From NCBI GenBank assembly GCA_023665475.1, contig JAMPEB010000005.1:1-64000 (forward strand): 64,000 nt of DNA, read 5' to 3'. The notes under the pieces are model-generated. The model was not told the origin of the DNA. It saw only the letters and a program-made list of their open reading frames with translations, and ran no database searches. Position numbers and translations under genes: made by a program. Of the stretch, positions 7,669-15,880 are shown piece after piece (positions within the stretch are counted from its first letter, which is position 1; each line of letters starts with the position of its first letter). Origin of the DNA: Lachnoclostridium sp. (GTDB lineage: Bacteria; Bacillota; Clostridia; Lachnospirales; Lachnospiraceae).

Positions 7669-8613
7669 ATGATGGAAAAAGACGCAAAAATCTATGTGGC
7701 GGGGCACAGGGGAATGGTGGGAAGCGCTATTTGCCGCAGCCTTGAAAAGAACGGTTATCACAATATTGTCACCCGCAATCATCAGGAGTTAGACCTTTGC
7801 CGGCAGGAGGAAGTGGAATGTTTCTTTAGGGAGGAGCATCCCGATTATGTGTTTCTGGCGGCAGCCAAAGTGGGAGGTATTTTGGCAAACAGCGAGGCTC
7901 CGGCGGATTTTATGTATGACAATATGATTTTGGAGATGAATGTGATTCATTCGGCTTGGCAGAACGGATGTAAAAAACTGCTGTTTCTCGGCAGCAGTTG
8001 TATCTATCCCCGTATGGCGCCCCAGCCTATGAAGGAGAGCTGTCTGTTGACTTCGGAATTGGAACAGACCAATGAGGCATATGCCCTTGCCAAGATATCC
8101 GGTTTAAAATATTGTGAATATTTAAACCGCCAATATGGAACGGATTATGTCAGCGTGATGCCGACCAATCTGTACGGTCCCAATGACAATTATCATCCCA
8201 CCCACAGTCATGTGCTTCCGGCGTTGATTCGCCGTTTTCATGAGGCAAAAGAAGCCGGGGCAAAAGAAGTGGTGTGCTGGGGAACAGGTACGCCGCTTAG
8301 GGAATTTTTGTATGTGGATGATCTGGCAGATGCCTGTGTTTATCTGATGAACACCTATAGCGGGAACGAGACGGTGAATCTTGGCACGGGAAAAGAACTC
8401 AGCATCAAAGAATTGACTCATCTGGTCGCTCGGATAGTAGGCTATCAGGGTGAAATCAAATGGGATACATCCAAACCGGACGGAACCCCCAGAAAGCTGC
8501 TGGATGTGAGCAAACTGGAAAGTCTGGGATATCATTACACCACAGAGCTGGAGGAAGGAATCCGCCTTACTTATGAGGATTTTTTGAAGAATCCCATGCG
8601 GGCGGAACGGTAA
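7669..8613 (+). CDS. fcl: GDP-L-fucose synthase
   Basis: The enzyme is a bifunctional epimerase/reductase that turns GDP-4-keto-6-deoxymannose into GDP-L-fucose for surface glycans. It has 314 residues. The NADP-binding GHRGMVGS motif is at the N terminus. The short-chain dehydrogenase Tyr-Lys pair is in YALAK, preceded by the catalytic Ser region GSSCIYP. ATG 7669 or the adjacent 7672 follows GAAGGA (7654-7659); an earlier in-frame extension to 7534 runs through the repeats and is unlikely. A seven-codon reading frame (7652-7672) ends on the start codon. The partner gene gmd is not in this window, which is unusual. Confidence 0.93.
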   Translation: MMEKDAKIYVAGHRGMVGSAICRSLEKNGYHNIVTRNHQELDLCRQEEVECFFREEHPDYVFLAAAKVGGILANSEAPADFMYDNMILEMNVIHSAWQNGCKKLLFLGSSCIYPRMAPQPMKESCLLTSELEQTNEAYALAKISGLKYCEYLNRQYGTDYVSVMPTNLYGPNDNYHPTHSHVLPALIRRFHEAKEAGAKEVVCWGTGTPLREFLYVDDLADACVYLMNTYSGNETVNLGTGKELSIKELTHLVARIVGYQGEIKWDTSKPDGTPRKLLDVSKLESLGYHYTTELEEGIRLTYEDFLKNPMRAER

Positions 8614-8649
8614 GAAATCAATGATTAAGGAGCCGTGCGGAAAGGAGTG

Positions 8650-8681
8650 GTTCGCAGGCTGTGGAAAGGCATGGTTTTAAA
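8650..8681 (+). repeat. dispersed leader repeat, family C copy 2
   Basis: The sequence TTCGCAGGCTGTGGAAAGGC followed by ATGGTTTT matches copies at 1490 and 62863. GGAAAGG (8663-8669) lies 12 bases before the aminopeptidase ATG. The element's own ATG (8671) opens a four-codon frame whose TGA overlaps the real start codon, a possible coupling arrangement. Confidence 0.65.
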
Positions 8682-10076
8682 ATGAAAGAATATCAAAGAT
8701 ATGCCAAAGATATGCTGAAATTCATAGAAAATAGTCCCAGCTGCTTTCATGTTATCCACAATATCGGTGGGGATTTAAAACAGGATGGCTATGTGGAGCT
8801 GAAAGAAACGGAAGAATGGCAGCTTGCTCCCGGCGGCAAATATTTTGTGGTTCGGGGAGATTCTTCCGTCATTGCTTTCAGACTGCCGGAGAAAAGGGCG
8901 GTTACAGGTTTTCATATAATAGCCTCCCATAGCGATTCTCCCACTTTTAAAATAAAAGAAGATCCGGAAATGACAGTGGAGGGCAGATATGTCAAGTTAA
9001 ATACGGAACTATACGGCGGCATGATTTTGTCTACATGGATGGATAGGGCATTGTCCGTGGCAGGGCGAATCGCCATTGCAAAGCGAATCGCAGTAGAACA
9101 GCGAATCGCAGTAGAACAGAAAACCGCCAAAATACAAGATGTTGTAGTTAAAAAGACTGACTCAGTCAAAAATGCACAAATAATGGAAGAAACGGAAATA
9201 ATGACCAAGTTGGTCAATGTCAATAAAGATTTGTTGGTAATTCCCAATCTGGCGATTCATATGAACAGGGATGTGAATAAAGGGATGGAGTATAATCCGC
9301 AGACGGATACGCTTCCTTTGTTTGCAGATTGTTCGGAGGAAAAAGACGGCAAAACATTTCTGGAAAGCGTGGCAAAAGCGGCAGGAGTTGAACCGGAGGA
9401 TATTCTGGGACATGACCTTTTTCTTTATGTGAGAGAAACGGGACGGATGCTGGGAGAAAGAGGAGAGTTTATTTTGTCCCCACGGCTGGATGATTTGCAG
9501 TGCGTGTATACATCCGTAAAGGCATTCAGGGAAAGCTGTCCTGTAGACTATATTAATGTATGCGCGGTATTTGACAATGAGGAGGTGGGCAGCTGCACCA
9601 GACAAGGGGCAAATTCTACTTTTTTGGAAGATGCCCTGATGCGGATAGGAGCCGGACTGCATACGGACAAGAGCGAATATCTGAGGTGGATAGCAGGAAG
9701 CTTTTTGATTTCCGCCGACAATGCCCACGCGGTACATCCCAACCATCCGGAGAAGGCAGATCCCACCAATCGTCCTTATTTGAACGGCGGACTGGTCATT
9801 AAGTACCACGGAAGTCAGAAATATACCACAGACGGGGTTTCGGCGGCAAAGATGAAAAGTATCTGTATGCAGGCGGGGGTTCCGTTTCAGACCTATGCAA
9901 ACCGCTCCGATATAGCCGGCGGTTCCACTCTGGGAAATATTTCCAATTCCCATGTGTCTGTCTCTTCGGTAGATGTAGGGCTGCCCCAACTGGCAATGCA
10001 TTCCGCGCTGGAAACGGCAGGGACGAAGGATGTGGCATATGCGGTGAGGGCATTTCAGGTGTTTTTTGGAGAATAA
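8682..10076 (+). CDS. apeB: M18 family aminopeptidase
   Basis: This cytosolic metallo-aminopeptidase of 464 residues removes N-terminal (often acidic) residues and forms large tetrahedral complexes in this family. Metal and catalytic landmarks are visible: ASHSDSP (first His/Asp), DNEEVG (catalytic Glu pair), SADNAHAVHPN and the C-terminal SHVSVSSVDVGLPQLAMHS with the last metal His. Between GRIAI and LVNVNKDLLVIPN there is an extra stretch of about 40 residues built from RIAVEQ repeats and a Lys/Glu-rich run, which makes the protein longer than most relatives. The start is fixed by the family C ribosome site; GTG 8661 is an unlikely alternative. Confidence 0.93.
   Translation: MKEYQRYAKDMLKFIENSPSCFHVIHNIGGDLKQDGYVELKETEEWQLAPGGKYFVVRGDSSVIAFRLPEKRAVTGFHIIASHSDSPTFKIKEDPEMTVEGRYVKLNTELYGGMILSTWMDRALSVAGRIAIAKRIAVEQRIAVEQKTAKIQDVVVKKTDSVKNAQIMEETEIMTKLVNVNKDLLVIPNLAIHMNRDVNKGMEYNPQTDTLPLFADCSEEKDGKTFLESVAKAAGVEPEDILGHDLFLYVRETGRMLGERGEFILSPRLDDLQCVYTSVKAFRESCPVDYINVCAVFDNEEVGSCTRQGANSTFLEDALMRIGAGLHTDKSEYLRWIAGSFLISADNAHAVHPNHPEKADPTNRPYLNGGLVIKYHGSQKYTTDGVSAAKMKSICMQAGVPFQTYANRSDIAGGSTLGNISNSHVSVSSVDVGLPQLAMHSALETAGTKDVAYAVRAFQVFFGE
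9066..9119 (+). repeat. 18-bp tandem repeat inside apeB
   Basis: Three in-frame 18-bp units (9066-9083, 9084-9101, 9102-9119), the last two identical, encode RIAIAK, RIAVEQ and RIAVEQ. They lie in a loop between conserved parts of the aminopeptidase, consistent with replication slippage that keeps the frame. Confidence 0.85.
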
Positions 10077-10108
10077 ACAGAAGATAAACGGTACATAAAT
10101 AAAGAAAT

Positions 10109-10149
10109 TCCCATATATATGTTAGGAAAGCATATATGGGGATTTTTTT
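10109..10149 (+). terminator. terminator-like hairpin abutting the protease start codon
   Basis: CCCATATAT and ATATATGGG form a stem with a loop of about 12 bases (10109-10139). A run of seven T (10142-10148) follows at once, so it looks like the aminopeptidase terminator. The next gene begins at 10150, directly behind the T run, and its only ribosome-site candidate, GGGGA (10137-10141), lies at the base of this stem. Confidence 0.7.
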
Positions 10150-11898
10150 ATGAGTCAGAAATTTGAAGACATCTTAAATTTGGCATTGGAGACGCCGGAG
10201 GCGGTGAGGGAACAGACCGATACCCTGAATATAGGCTTTGACGGAGAGATGCGGACATGGGAACTGATAGTGAAATATCATGGCAGTCTGGATGAATTGA
10301 GGACTTTGAATATTATCGTGGAATATCTCATAGCGGGTTATGCTATTTTGACCGTGCCGGAAAATCTGGTAGAGCGAATGGCACAGGTGGAGCAGATTGA
10401 ATATGTGGAAAAGCCCAAACGCTATTATTATCAGGCAGTGCGCCCCGCGCAGGAATCCTGTATTCCGCAGGTGACTTTGCAGGAGCCCTATTTAAGCGGG
10501 GAAAATGTGTTGATTGCTGTTCTTGATTCCGGCATTGAATACAGGCTTCCTGTTTTCCAAAAGGCAGACGGAAGCACCCGGATTCGCTTTTTATGGGATC
10601 AGACATTGCAAAGAGAGTTTACGGAGGAGGAGATTAATCAGGCATTACAGAGTCCGGACAGCAGGGAACAGTATGAACTTGTGCCCAGCCGCGATGTGAC
10701 CGGACATGGTACGGCAGTGGCGGGAATTGCCGCGGGAAGCGTTGTGGCAGGAGGAATCGGCGGGTATTCCGGTGTGGCTCCCGAAGCGGATTTGCTGGTG
10801 GTAAAGCTGGGAACCCCTAATGCTTTGGGCTTTCCCCGGACCACGGAAATTATGCGGGGAGTGGTTTATGCCCTACAAAGGGCGGATGAACTGCAAATGC
10901 CGTTAGTGATTAATCTAAGTTTCGGAAACTGCTATGGTTCCCATGACGGAAGTTCTCTGCTGGAGCGTTTTTTGGATAATGCGGCGGAAATCGGGCGCAC
11001 GGTAATCTGCGTGGGAAGCGGCAATGAGGGCAGCTCGGGAGGGCATACATCCGGCAATGTGGCGGAGAATACCTCGGTTGAGGTGGCGGTGGCAAGATAT
11101 GAACCCTCCCTCAATATCCAATTGTGGAAAAATTATAGCGATGTTTACCGCATCTATCTGCGTTCTCCGGGAGGGCAGACGGAAGAAATTTCTCCGGCAG
11201 TCCGGAGCGGCATCGGAGACAGGCAGGGAGGAAAATATGTTCTCAGAATGGAGCAGACAGATATTTTGGTGTATTGGGGAGCGCCTGCGCCCTATTCCGT
11301 GGCGCAGGAAGTTTATCTGGAAATGATACCCGCAGGGCAGCCTTATGTGAACAGCGGAGTATGGACTATTTTTATAGAACCGGTAAAAATAGTGACAGGA
11401 CAATATTATCTTTATCTGCCGAGCAGCGCGGTGCGAAACGAGCAGACTCAATTTTATAGACCGACACCACAAGTGACACTGACGATACCGTCAACTGCGG
11501 CGAAAGTGCTGACTATTGGCGCATATGACAGTGTTTATGACACATATGCCGATTTTTCGGGCAGAGGGTATGCGGATGAAAACCGTACCATCGGAGTGGT
11601 AACGGCGGGATTGACCAAACCGGACATTGTGGCTCCGGGGGTGGGGGTTCTGGCGCCGGATGTCTATGGGAACTATATGCCCCTGAACGGAACATCTTTT
11701 GCCACGCCCATTGTAAGCGGCAGTGCAGCCTTGTTGATGGAGTGGGGAATCGCAAGGGGCAATGATCCGTTTCTGTATGGGGAGAAGATGAAAGCATACT
11801 TACGGGCAGGAGCGAGACCATTGAGAGGAGAGCAGGAGCTGCCCAATGACAGGGTGGGCTTCGGGGCGTTGTGCGTGGCGGAAAGCCTGCCGGGGTAA
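10150..11898 (+). CDS. subtilisin-like S8 serine protease (Csp-type)
   Basis: This is a 582-residue peptidase. The catalytic triad is complete: Asp126 in VLDSGIEY, His186 in GHGTAVAG and Ser516 in NGTSFATP. About 150 residues inserted between the oxyanion segment (VCVGSGNEGSSGG) and the Ser region correspond to the beta-rich insertion of clostridial Csp proteases. A short N-terminal prodomain-like part precedes. No signal peptide is visible, so it is cytoplasmic or spore-associated, or it leaves by an unusual path. The Csp resemblance is from overall layout; a role in germination is not shown. Its translation start sits directly behind a terminator-like hairpin. Confidence 0.9.
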   Translation: MSQKFEDILNLALETPEAVREQTDTLNIGFDGEMRTWELIVKYHGSLDELRTLNIIVEYLIAGYAILTVPENLVERMAQVEQIEYVEKPKRYYYQAVRPAQESCIPQVTLQEPYLSGENVLIAVLDSGIEYRLPVFQKADGSTRIRFLWDQTLQREFTEEEINQALQSPDSREQYELVPSRDVTGHGTAVAGIAAGSVVAGGIGGYSGVAPEADLLVVKLGTPNALGFPRTTEIMRGVVYALQRADELQMPLVINLSFGNCYGSHDGSSLLERFLDNAAEIGRTVICVGSGNEGSSGGHTSGNVAENTSVEVAVARYEPSLNIQLWKNYSDVYRIYLRSPGGQTEEISPAVRSGIGDRQGGKYVLRMEQTDILVYWGAPAPYSVAQEVYLEMIPAGQPYVNSGVWTIFIEPVKIVTGQYYLYLPSSAVRNEQTQFYRPTPQVTLTIPSTAAKVLTIGAYDSVYDTYADFSGRGYADENRTIGVVTAGLTKPDIVAPGVGVLAPDVYGNYMPLNGTSFATPIVSGSAALLMEWGIARGNDPFLYGEKMKAYLRAGARPLRGEQELPNDRVGFGALCVAESLPG

Positions 11899-11919
11899 AG
11901 TGTGAGAAGAATTTCTAAG
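11899..11919 (+). repeat. family D repeat, left-arm fragment
   Basis: TGTGAGAAGAATTTCTAAG just after the protease stop matches the left arm of family D (7470, 23833) but has no right arm. It is probably a decayed copy. Confidence 0.5.
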
Positions 11920-11935
11920 CCATGATTATTATGTG

Positions 11936-11963
11936 TTGATTAAAATGATGAAAAAGATATACT
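11936..11963 (+). promoter_or_regulatory. candidate promoter for small membrane protein
   Basis: TTGATT (11936-11941) and TATACT (11958-11963) are separated by 16 bases. The next plausible gene starts 40 bases downstream at 12003. Confidence 0.5.
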
Positions 11964-12002
11964 ATATATTAAGAAAACTTACAGACAGCGGAGAAACGGA
12001 AT

Positions 12003-12275
12003 ATGCAAAGGAAAACGGTAAAAACGGCGTGCACCATAGTGCTGGCCGGCTTATTACTCCTGATTACCGGCGTTATGGCATTATGCGTCCGGGGAGAGTG
12101 GAGTATATCGGGATATCAATACAGTGATGCGGTGAGGGATGTGATAAGGGTTTTCAGTCTGTTTGAGATTGCGGTCAGTATCGGCTTGGGATTTTTAAAC
12201 AGAAAGAAATTCACCATAGCGGTTATTATTGTGACCAATTTATTTATGTTATATAAATTGACAGGTACATTTTGA
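12003..12275 (+). CDS. small hydrophobic membrane protein, unrecognised
   Basis: The product has 90 residues with a basic N terminus (MQRKTVKT) and about three hydrophobic segments (residues ~9-28, ~50-62 and ~67-82). No motif is recognised. GGAGAAACGG lies about 5 bases before the ATG and a promoter-like pair sits 40-65 bases upstream, which supports it as real. It is convergent with the histidine kinase gene, 83 bases away. Confidence 0.55.
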   Translation: MQRKTVKTACTIVLAGLLLLITGVMALCVRGEWSISGYQYSDAVRDVIRVFSLFEIAVSIGLGFLNRKKFTIAVIIVTNLFMLYKLTGTF

Positions 12276-12358
12276 GGGTACTTCATGCCGATATCGACCG
12301 TGCCCTAAGGGAAATTGATTTTGTGGGCAAAAGACCGAAAATCAGACGGGAAAGTCTG

Positions 12359-13570
12359 TTAAGTAATGCAGTGCAGCTCCACAGAAAAAGTGTTGACTCC
12401 GGGATTACTTTCTGCCCATATTTTCCCGTTATGCTGTGTGATGATGGTTTCCGCAATGGAAAGTCCCAATCCGAAACTGCCGTCTCGTGTGCGGGCTTTG
12501 TCTGCACGGTAGAAGCGTTTGAATAGATTTTTCAGATCTTCTGCCGCAATAGGCTCTCCCTCGTTTGCCACACTGAGGACAGCATGATGCTTCCCGCGCC
12601 GTTTCAATGTTACCTTAGTAGTTCCGTTGACTCTGGAATATTTCCGGGCGTTATCCAGCAGAATGTCAACGACCTGACGGAGCTGTGCGGCATCTCCGTT
12701 TACCAGAATATTTTCTGTGATTTCACTTTCCAGCACCAGATTTTTTTCAAAGAATACAGGTTCAAAAGGAAGTATGGCCTCTGAGATTAAAACGCTTAGA
12801 TTAATCTGAGAAAACAGGGTTTGGGTCTGGACATTATCCGCTCTGGCCAGTTCCAGCATTTGTTCCACCAGTCTGCGCATCTGTTCTGTCATTACAAGAA
12901 TGCTGGAGCAGAATTTTGTACGGCTTTCATTGTCATATTCCGGGTTTTGTATCAGTTCCGCATTTGTCATAATGACAGTCAGAGGTGTTTTAAGTTCATG
13001 GGATGCATCTGCCACGAATTGGCGTTGCTGTTTCCATGCCGTGTCAATCGGTTTGACCATCCAATGGGCTAACAGAAAGCTTAACCCTAAAAAAGTACCG
13101 AAACTGATAAAGCCGATAAATATACAGGTTTTGATGAGACTGTCCAATGTTGCCAATTCGCTGGAAATATCGGAATATATGATTGTCTGGGCAGCAGGTG
13201 AAAAAACTTTGCAGAAACGCAGATTATACTCTTTTATGATGCCGATGCGTTCAGGGTTTTCGAGGGTTTGGTTGAAAAGATCCATTAAAAAGGTTTCGTC
13301 GGACAGATCATAGTAACCGTCGCCGACAACAGTCAGTATCCCGTTAGGATTAAGTTCTAAAGTAAAAAAAGGCAGACGAATATCTTCGGAGGTTTCCTTC
13401 AATATTCTGAACCGACGGGGATCACTTGCCAGATTTTGCATCATGGAGATATTGGTAGCTTCAAGGCTGCCTTTTGTAAAATAATAGATCAATCCCAAAA
13501 TGATGCAGAGCATGACAGTGACAATGCTCATGGTAATCAGAATAAATTTAGTCCGTAATTTTTTGATCAT
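12359..13570 (-). CDS. sensor histidine kinase
   Basis: This 403-residue membrane kinase has helices at about residues 8-30 and 147-171 bounding an external domain of about 115 residues with no recognised fold. The HisKA domain has phospho-acceptor His191 in SHELKTPL. The HATPase domain has the N box DILLDNARKYS and the G boxes GSFGLGLSIAE. It overlaps the upstream response regulator by ATGA (13567-13570), so the pair should be translationally coupled. The stimulus is unknown; the divergent HtrA and exporter genes suggest envelope stress or a membrane-active compound, which is inference. Confidence 0.95.
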   Translation of the reverse strand: MIKKLRTKFILITMSIVTVMLCIILGLIYYFTKGSLEATNISMMQNLASDPRRFRILKETSEDIRLPFFTLELNPNGILTVVGDGYYDLSDETFLMDLFNQTLENPERIGIIKEYNLRFCKVFSPAAQTIIYSDISSELATLDSLIKTCIFIGFISFGTFLGLSFLLAHWMVKPIDTAWKQQRQFVADASHELKTPLTVIMTNAELIQNPEYDNESRTKFCSSILVMTEQMRRLVEQMLELARADNVQTQTLFSQINLSVLISEAILPFEPVFFEKNLVLESEITENILVNGDAAQLRQVVDILLDNARKYSRVNGTTKVTLKRRGKHHAVLSVANEGEPIAAEDLKNLFKRFYRADKARTRDGSFGLGLSIAETIITQHNGKIWAESNPGVNTFSVELHCIT

Positions 13571-14238
13571 GTCCGAACCTCCAAATGGTATCCCATTTTC
13601 CGGATTGCTTCAATGTGTATATTGGAACCGATGCTTTTCAGTTTTTTCCTTAAGAATCCCACATATACTTCCACATGATTTTCAACTGCGTCCGAATCAT
13701 ATCCCCAGACTCTGGCAAGGATAACTTCTTTGGCAAGGTTGCGTTCACCGGACTGCAGCAGGAAACGCATGATGTTAAATTCCTTTGCTGACAGGCGGAC
13801 GCTCTTTTCCCCACATATCAGGAGCCCGGAAGACAAATCCAGAGAAGTATTCCCGTAGGTGACCTCATCCACCTGTGCGCCCTGTCTGCGGAGCAGTGCG
13901 TTGATGCATGCAAGCAGTTCTCTGGTATCAAAAGGCTTTGTCAGGTAATAGTCGGCTCCGGCATTCAGTCCGGTGATACGGTCTTCCAATCCGGCTCTTG
14001 CCGTAAGCATCAGAATGGGAGTTCCGCAATGCTTGGAACGGACTGTTTTCGCAACTTCATAGCCGTTCATTCCGGGCATTACCACATCAAGGATTAAAAG
14101 ATCATAAATGCCAAGTTCCGCATATTCTTCGCCTGTTTCCCCGTCATATGCCACTTCAACCTCAAATCCCTTATTCTCAAGCAGATCCCTGATGGAATCC
14201 GCCAGCAGTTTTTCATCCTCGATAACCAGTATTTTCAT
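13567..14238 (-). CDS. OmpR-family response regulator (partner of the kinase)
   Basis: This 223-residue two-domain regulator has a receiver with acidic pocket (IEDEK), phospho-acceptor Asp51 in LILDVVMPG and the conserved Lys in LTKPFD. A C-terminal winged helix of OmpR/PhoB type follows, with VENHVEVYVGFLRKKL as the recognition-helix region. The start MKILVIEDE at 14238 is chosen over an upstream extension because this is the universal receiver start. It is read first and overlaps the kinase gene. Its upstream region holds 11-bp-spaced direct repeats. Confidence 0.95.
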   Translation of the reverse strand: MKILVIEDEKLLADSIRDLLENKGFEVEVAYDGETGEEYAELGIYDLLILDVVMPGMNGYEVAKTVRSKHCGTPILMLTARAGLEDRITGLNAGADYYLTKPFDTRELLACINALLRRQGAQVDEVTYGNTSLDLSSGLLICGEKSVRLSAKEFNIMRFLLQSGERNLAKEVILARVWGYDSDAVENHVEVYVGFLRKKLKSIGSNIHIEAIRKMGYHLEVRT

Positions 14239-14304
14239 GAGGCTGCCATACCTTTCCGTAATTCTTCCAATACCATTATAATACATCTCTTTGCTAAAAT
14301 AAAA

Positions 14305-14403
14305 CTGAAAAACGCTGTTCACAGAATTTTCAGAAATTTTGTCCGATTTTTCAGTTTGGATTCAGCGTTGGATGATACCATGATTACAGACCAAGCATGG
14401 TAT
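14305..14403. promoter_or_regulatory. divergent control region between two response regulators
   Basis: TTCACAGA (14318) and TTCAGAAA (14329) lie 11 bases apart, the spacing of OmpR/PhoB operators. CTGAAAAA (14305) and TTTTTCAG (14347), and AACGCTG (14311) and CAGCGTT (14363), are inverted. A perfect inverted repeat ATACCATG/CATGGTAT lies at 14375-14382 and 14396-14403. On the minus strand TATAAT (14275-14280) has no good -35, as expected for activator-dependent promoters. Confidence 0.55.
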
Positions 14404-14446
14404 GGATTTGCACAGTAATATAGCTTTGCGGAAAAGGAGGCAGACT

Positions 14447-15124
14447 ATGAGACTATTACTAGCAGAAGATGAAAAAGAACTTTCTTATGCCCTGACTGTT
14501 TATTTGGAAAAAAACAATTATGAGATTGATCCCGTATATGATGGAGCCGCCGCATTAGAGCACATTGAGAATGAAGTATATGATGGCGCTATATTAGATA
14601 TTATGATGCCCAAGGCAGACGGGCTTACCGTACTGAAGACCATACGGGAAAAAGGAAATAATCTGCCGGTGCTGATATTAACGGCGAGGTCAGAGATTGA
14701 AGATAAAGTGAGGGGGCTTGACAGTGGCGCAAATGATTATCTGTCAAAGCCCTTTGATACAAGGGAACTGTTGGCACGGATACGCGCTATGCTGCGAATA
14801 GAGGAAGCTTTCCATACGGAGATGCTGAAAGCGGGAAATATTCAGTTGGACTGTCAGACATTGGAAATAAGTTCGGGAACAGGCGGATTCCGGCTTTCAG
14901 GCAAGGAATTTCAAATGATGAAAATATTGATGGCAAATCAGGGAAACCCGGTTCCGCAGCAGCTCATTTTGGAAAAAATATGGGGGACAGAGGGTAGTGC
15001 GGGAGCAGAAACGGTATGGATTTATGTTTCCTTTCTGAGAAAGAAATTGGAGGCGCTTCACGCCAATGTACGGATCAGCATTGCGGAGAATGCAGGATGT
15101 CGTCTGGAGGTATTGGACACATGA
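14447..15124 (+). CDS. OmpR-family response regulator (second, no own kinase)
   Basis: This 225-residue receiver plus winged-helix protein has phospho-acceptor Asp51 in AILDIMMPK, Lys in LSKPFD and winged-helix segment TVWIYVSFLRKKLEA. AAAAGGAGG is 7 bases before ATG 14447, so the longer upstream frame is rejected. No kinase is encoded next to it on this strand; the divergent kinase at 12359 could serve both regulators. Its stop overlaps the (p)ppGpp synthetase start by ATGA, tying a DNA-binding regulator to alarmone synthesis in one transcript. Confidence 0.95.
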   Translation: MRLLLAEDEKELSYALTVYLEKNNYEIDPVYDGAAALEHIENEVYDGAILDIMMPKADGLTVLKTIREKGNNLPVLILTARSEIEDKVRGLDSGANDYLSKPFDTRELLARIRAMLRIEEAFHTEMLKAGNIQLDCQTLEISSGTGGFRLSGKEFQMMKILMANQGNPVPQQLILEKIWGTEGSAGAETVWIYVSFLRKKLEALHANVRISIAENAGCRLEVLDT

Positions 15125-15738
15125 CAAATCAGGAATTTTATGGTGATGCTTTGCCGGTGTTGGAGATGGCGGAGCAGTTTCTGCTGGAATTAGTCACGGC
15201 GTATCCGGGCTATGGGGATGGCCTTTCGGAAAGCAGGCAGATTGCAGCCTGTAGGTCACGCATTAAATCGGCGGACAGTATGATGCGCAAGCTGGAAAAC
15301 CGAGGATTTAAAGTAAGCAGGACAGCGGCGCTCAAGGATGTCTATGATGCTGTGGGAATCCGTATTATCTGCAATTTTTTTGATGATGTGTACAAGGTGG
15401 CAGAATGGCTGGAAACAAACGAGGCGATACAGATACTCCAAAAAAAGGATTATATTGCCTTTCCGAAACCAAACGGATACCGCAGCCTTCATTTGTGCCT
15501 TAAAATCCGTCAGGGAAGCGCCGCAGGTGTACAGGCCGAAATACAGATACGGACAATGGCGATAGATTTCTGGGCAACTCTGGAGCATCAACTGAAATAT
15601 AAGAAAGAAATAGCCCATGAAGATCTGATTAGGAAAGAGCTGAAACGCTGTGCTGACGAGATTGCTGCAACGGATATATCTATGCAGACAATCCGGGACA
15701 TGTTGGAAACGGAACAGGAGTGGTCCACGGACAGATAG
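15121..15738 (+). CDS. small alarmone synthetase (RelA/SpoT synthetase domain only)
   Basis: A 205-residue GTP pyrophosphokinase would transfer pyrophosphate from ATP to GTP or GDP to give (p)ppGpp. Only the synthetase domain is present; no HD hydrolase, TGS or ACT domain. Substrate segments are visible: KDVYDAVGIRII, the G-loop-like YIAFPKPNGYRSLHL and the EIQIRTMAIDFWATLEHQL signature. The layout resembles RelP/RelQ enzymes, which are controlled by transcription and tetramerisation. ATG 15121 overlaps the stop of the response regulator; the longer in-frame extension lies inside that gene. Confidence 0.92.
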   Translation: MTNQEFYGDALPVLEMAEQFLLELVTAYPGYGDGLSESRQIAACRSRIKSADSMMRKLENRGFKVSRTAALKDVYDAVGIRIICNFFDDVYKVAEWLETNEAIQILQKKDYIAFPKPNGYRSLHLCLKIRQGSAAGVQAEIQIRTMAIDFWATLEHQLKYKKEIAHEDLIRKELKRCADEIAATDISMQTIRDMLETEQEWSTDR

Positions 15739-15756
15739 TCAGGGGTATGAAAAGGT

Positions 15757-15853
15757 TTCACAGATTATTCACAGAATAGCGTTCCTTTTTTCAGCATTGT
15801 TTCAGCTTTCGGTATTATATTACTTCTTAGAAAAAAGTCTATTGCGAAGTAAT
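15757..15853 (+). promoter_or_regulatory. operator-like direct repeats before htrA
   Basis: TTCACAGA occurs at 15757 and 15768 and TTTCAGC at 15789 and 15800. Each pair is exactly 11 bases apart, one DNA turn, as for OmpR/PhoB-family sites. The TTCACAGAAT box is shared with the divergent regulator region (14318). TATTAT (15813-15818) is a possible -10. An 8-bp inverted repeat ATTACTTC/GAAGTAAT (15819-15826/15846-15853) follows. Confidence 0.6.
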
Positions 15854-15880
15854 TTATGATAAGTTTCAGGAGGTGCTATT

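Noticed and set aside
9162-10001. 279-codon open frame on the minus strand
   Set aside because: It lies wholly antisense to the well-supported M18 aminopeptidase, is rich in Cys/His/Arg typical of shadow frames, and lacks a ribosome site.
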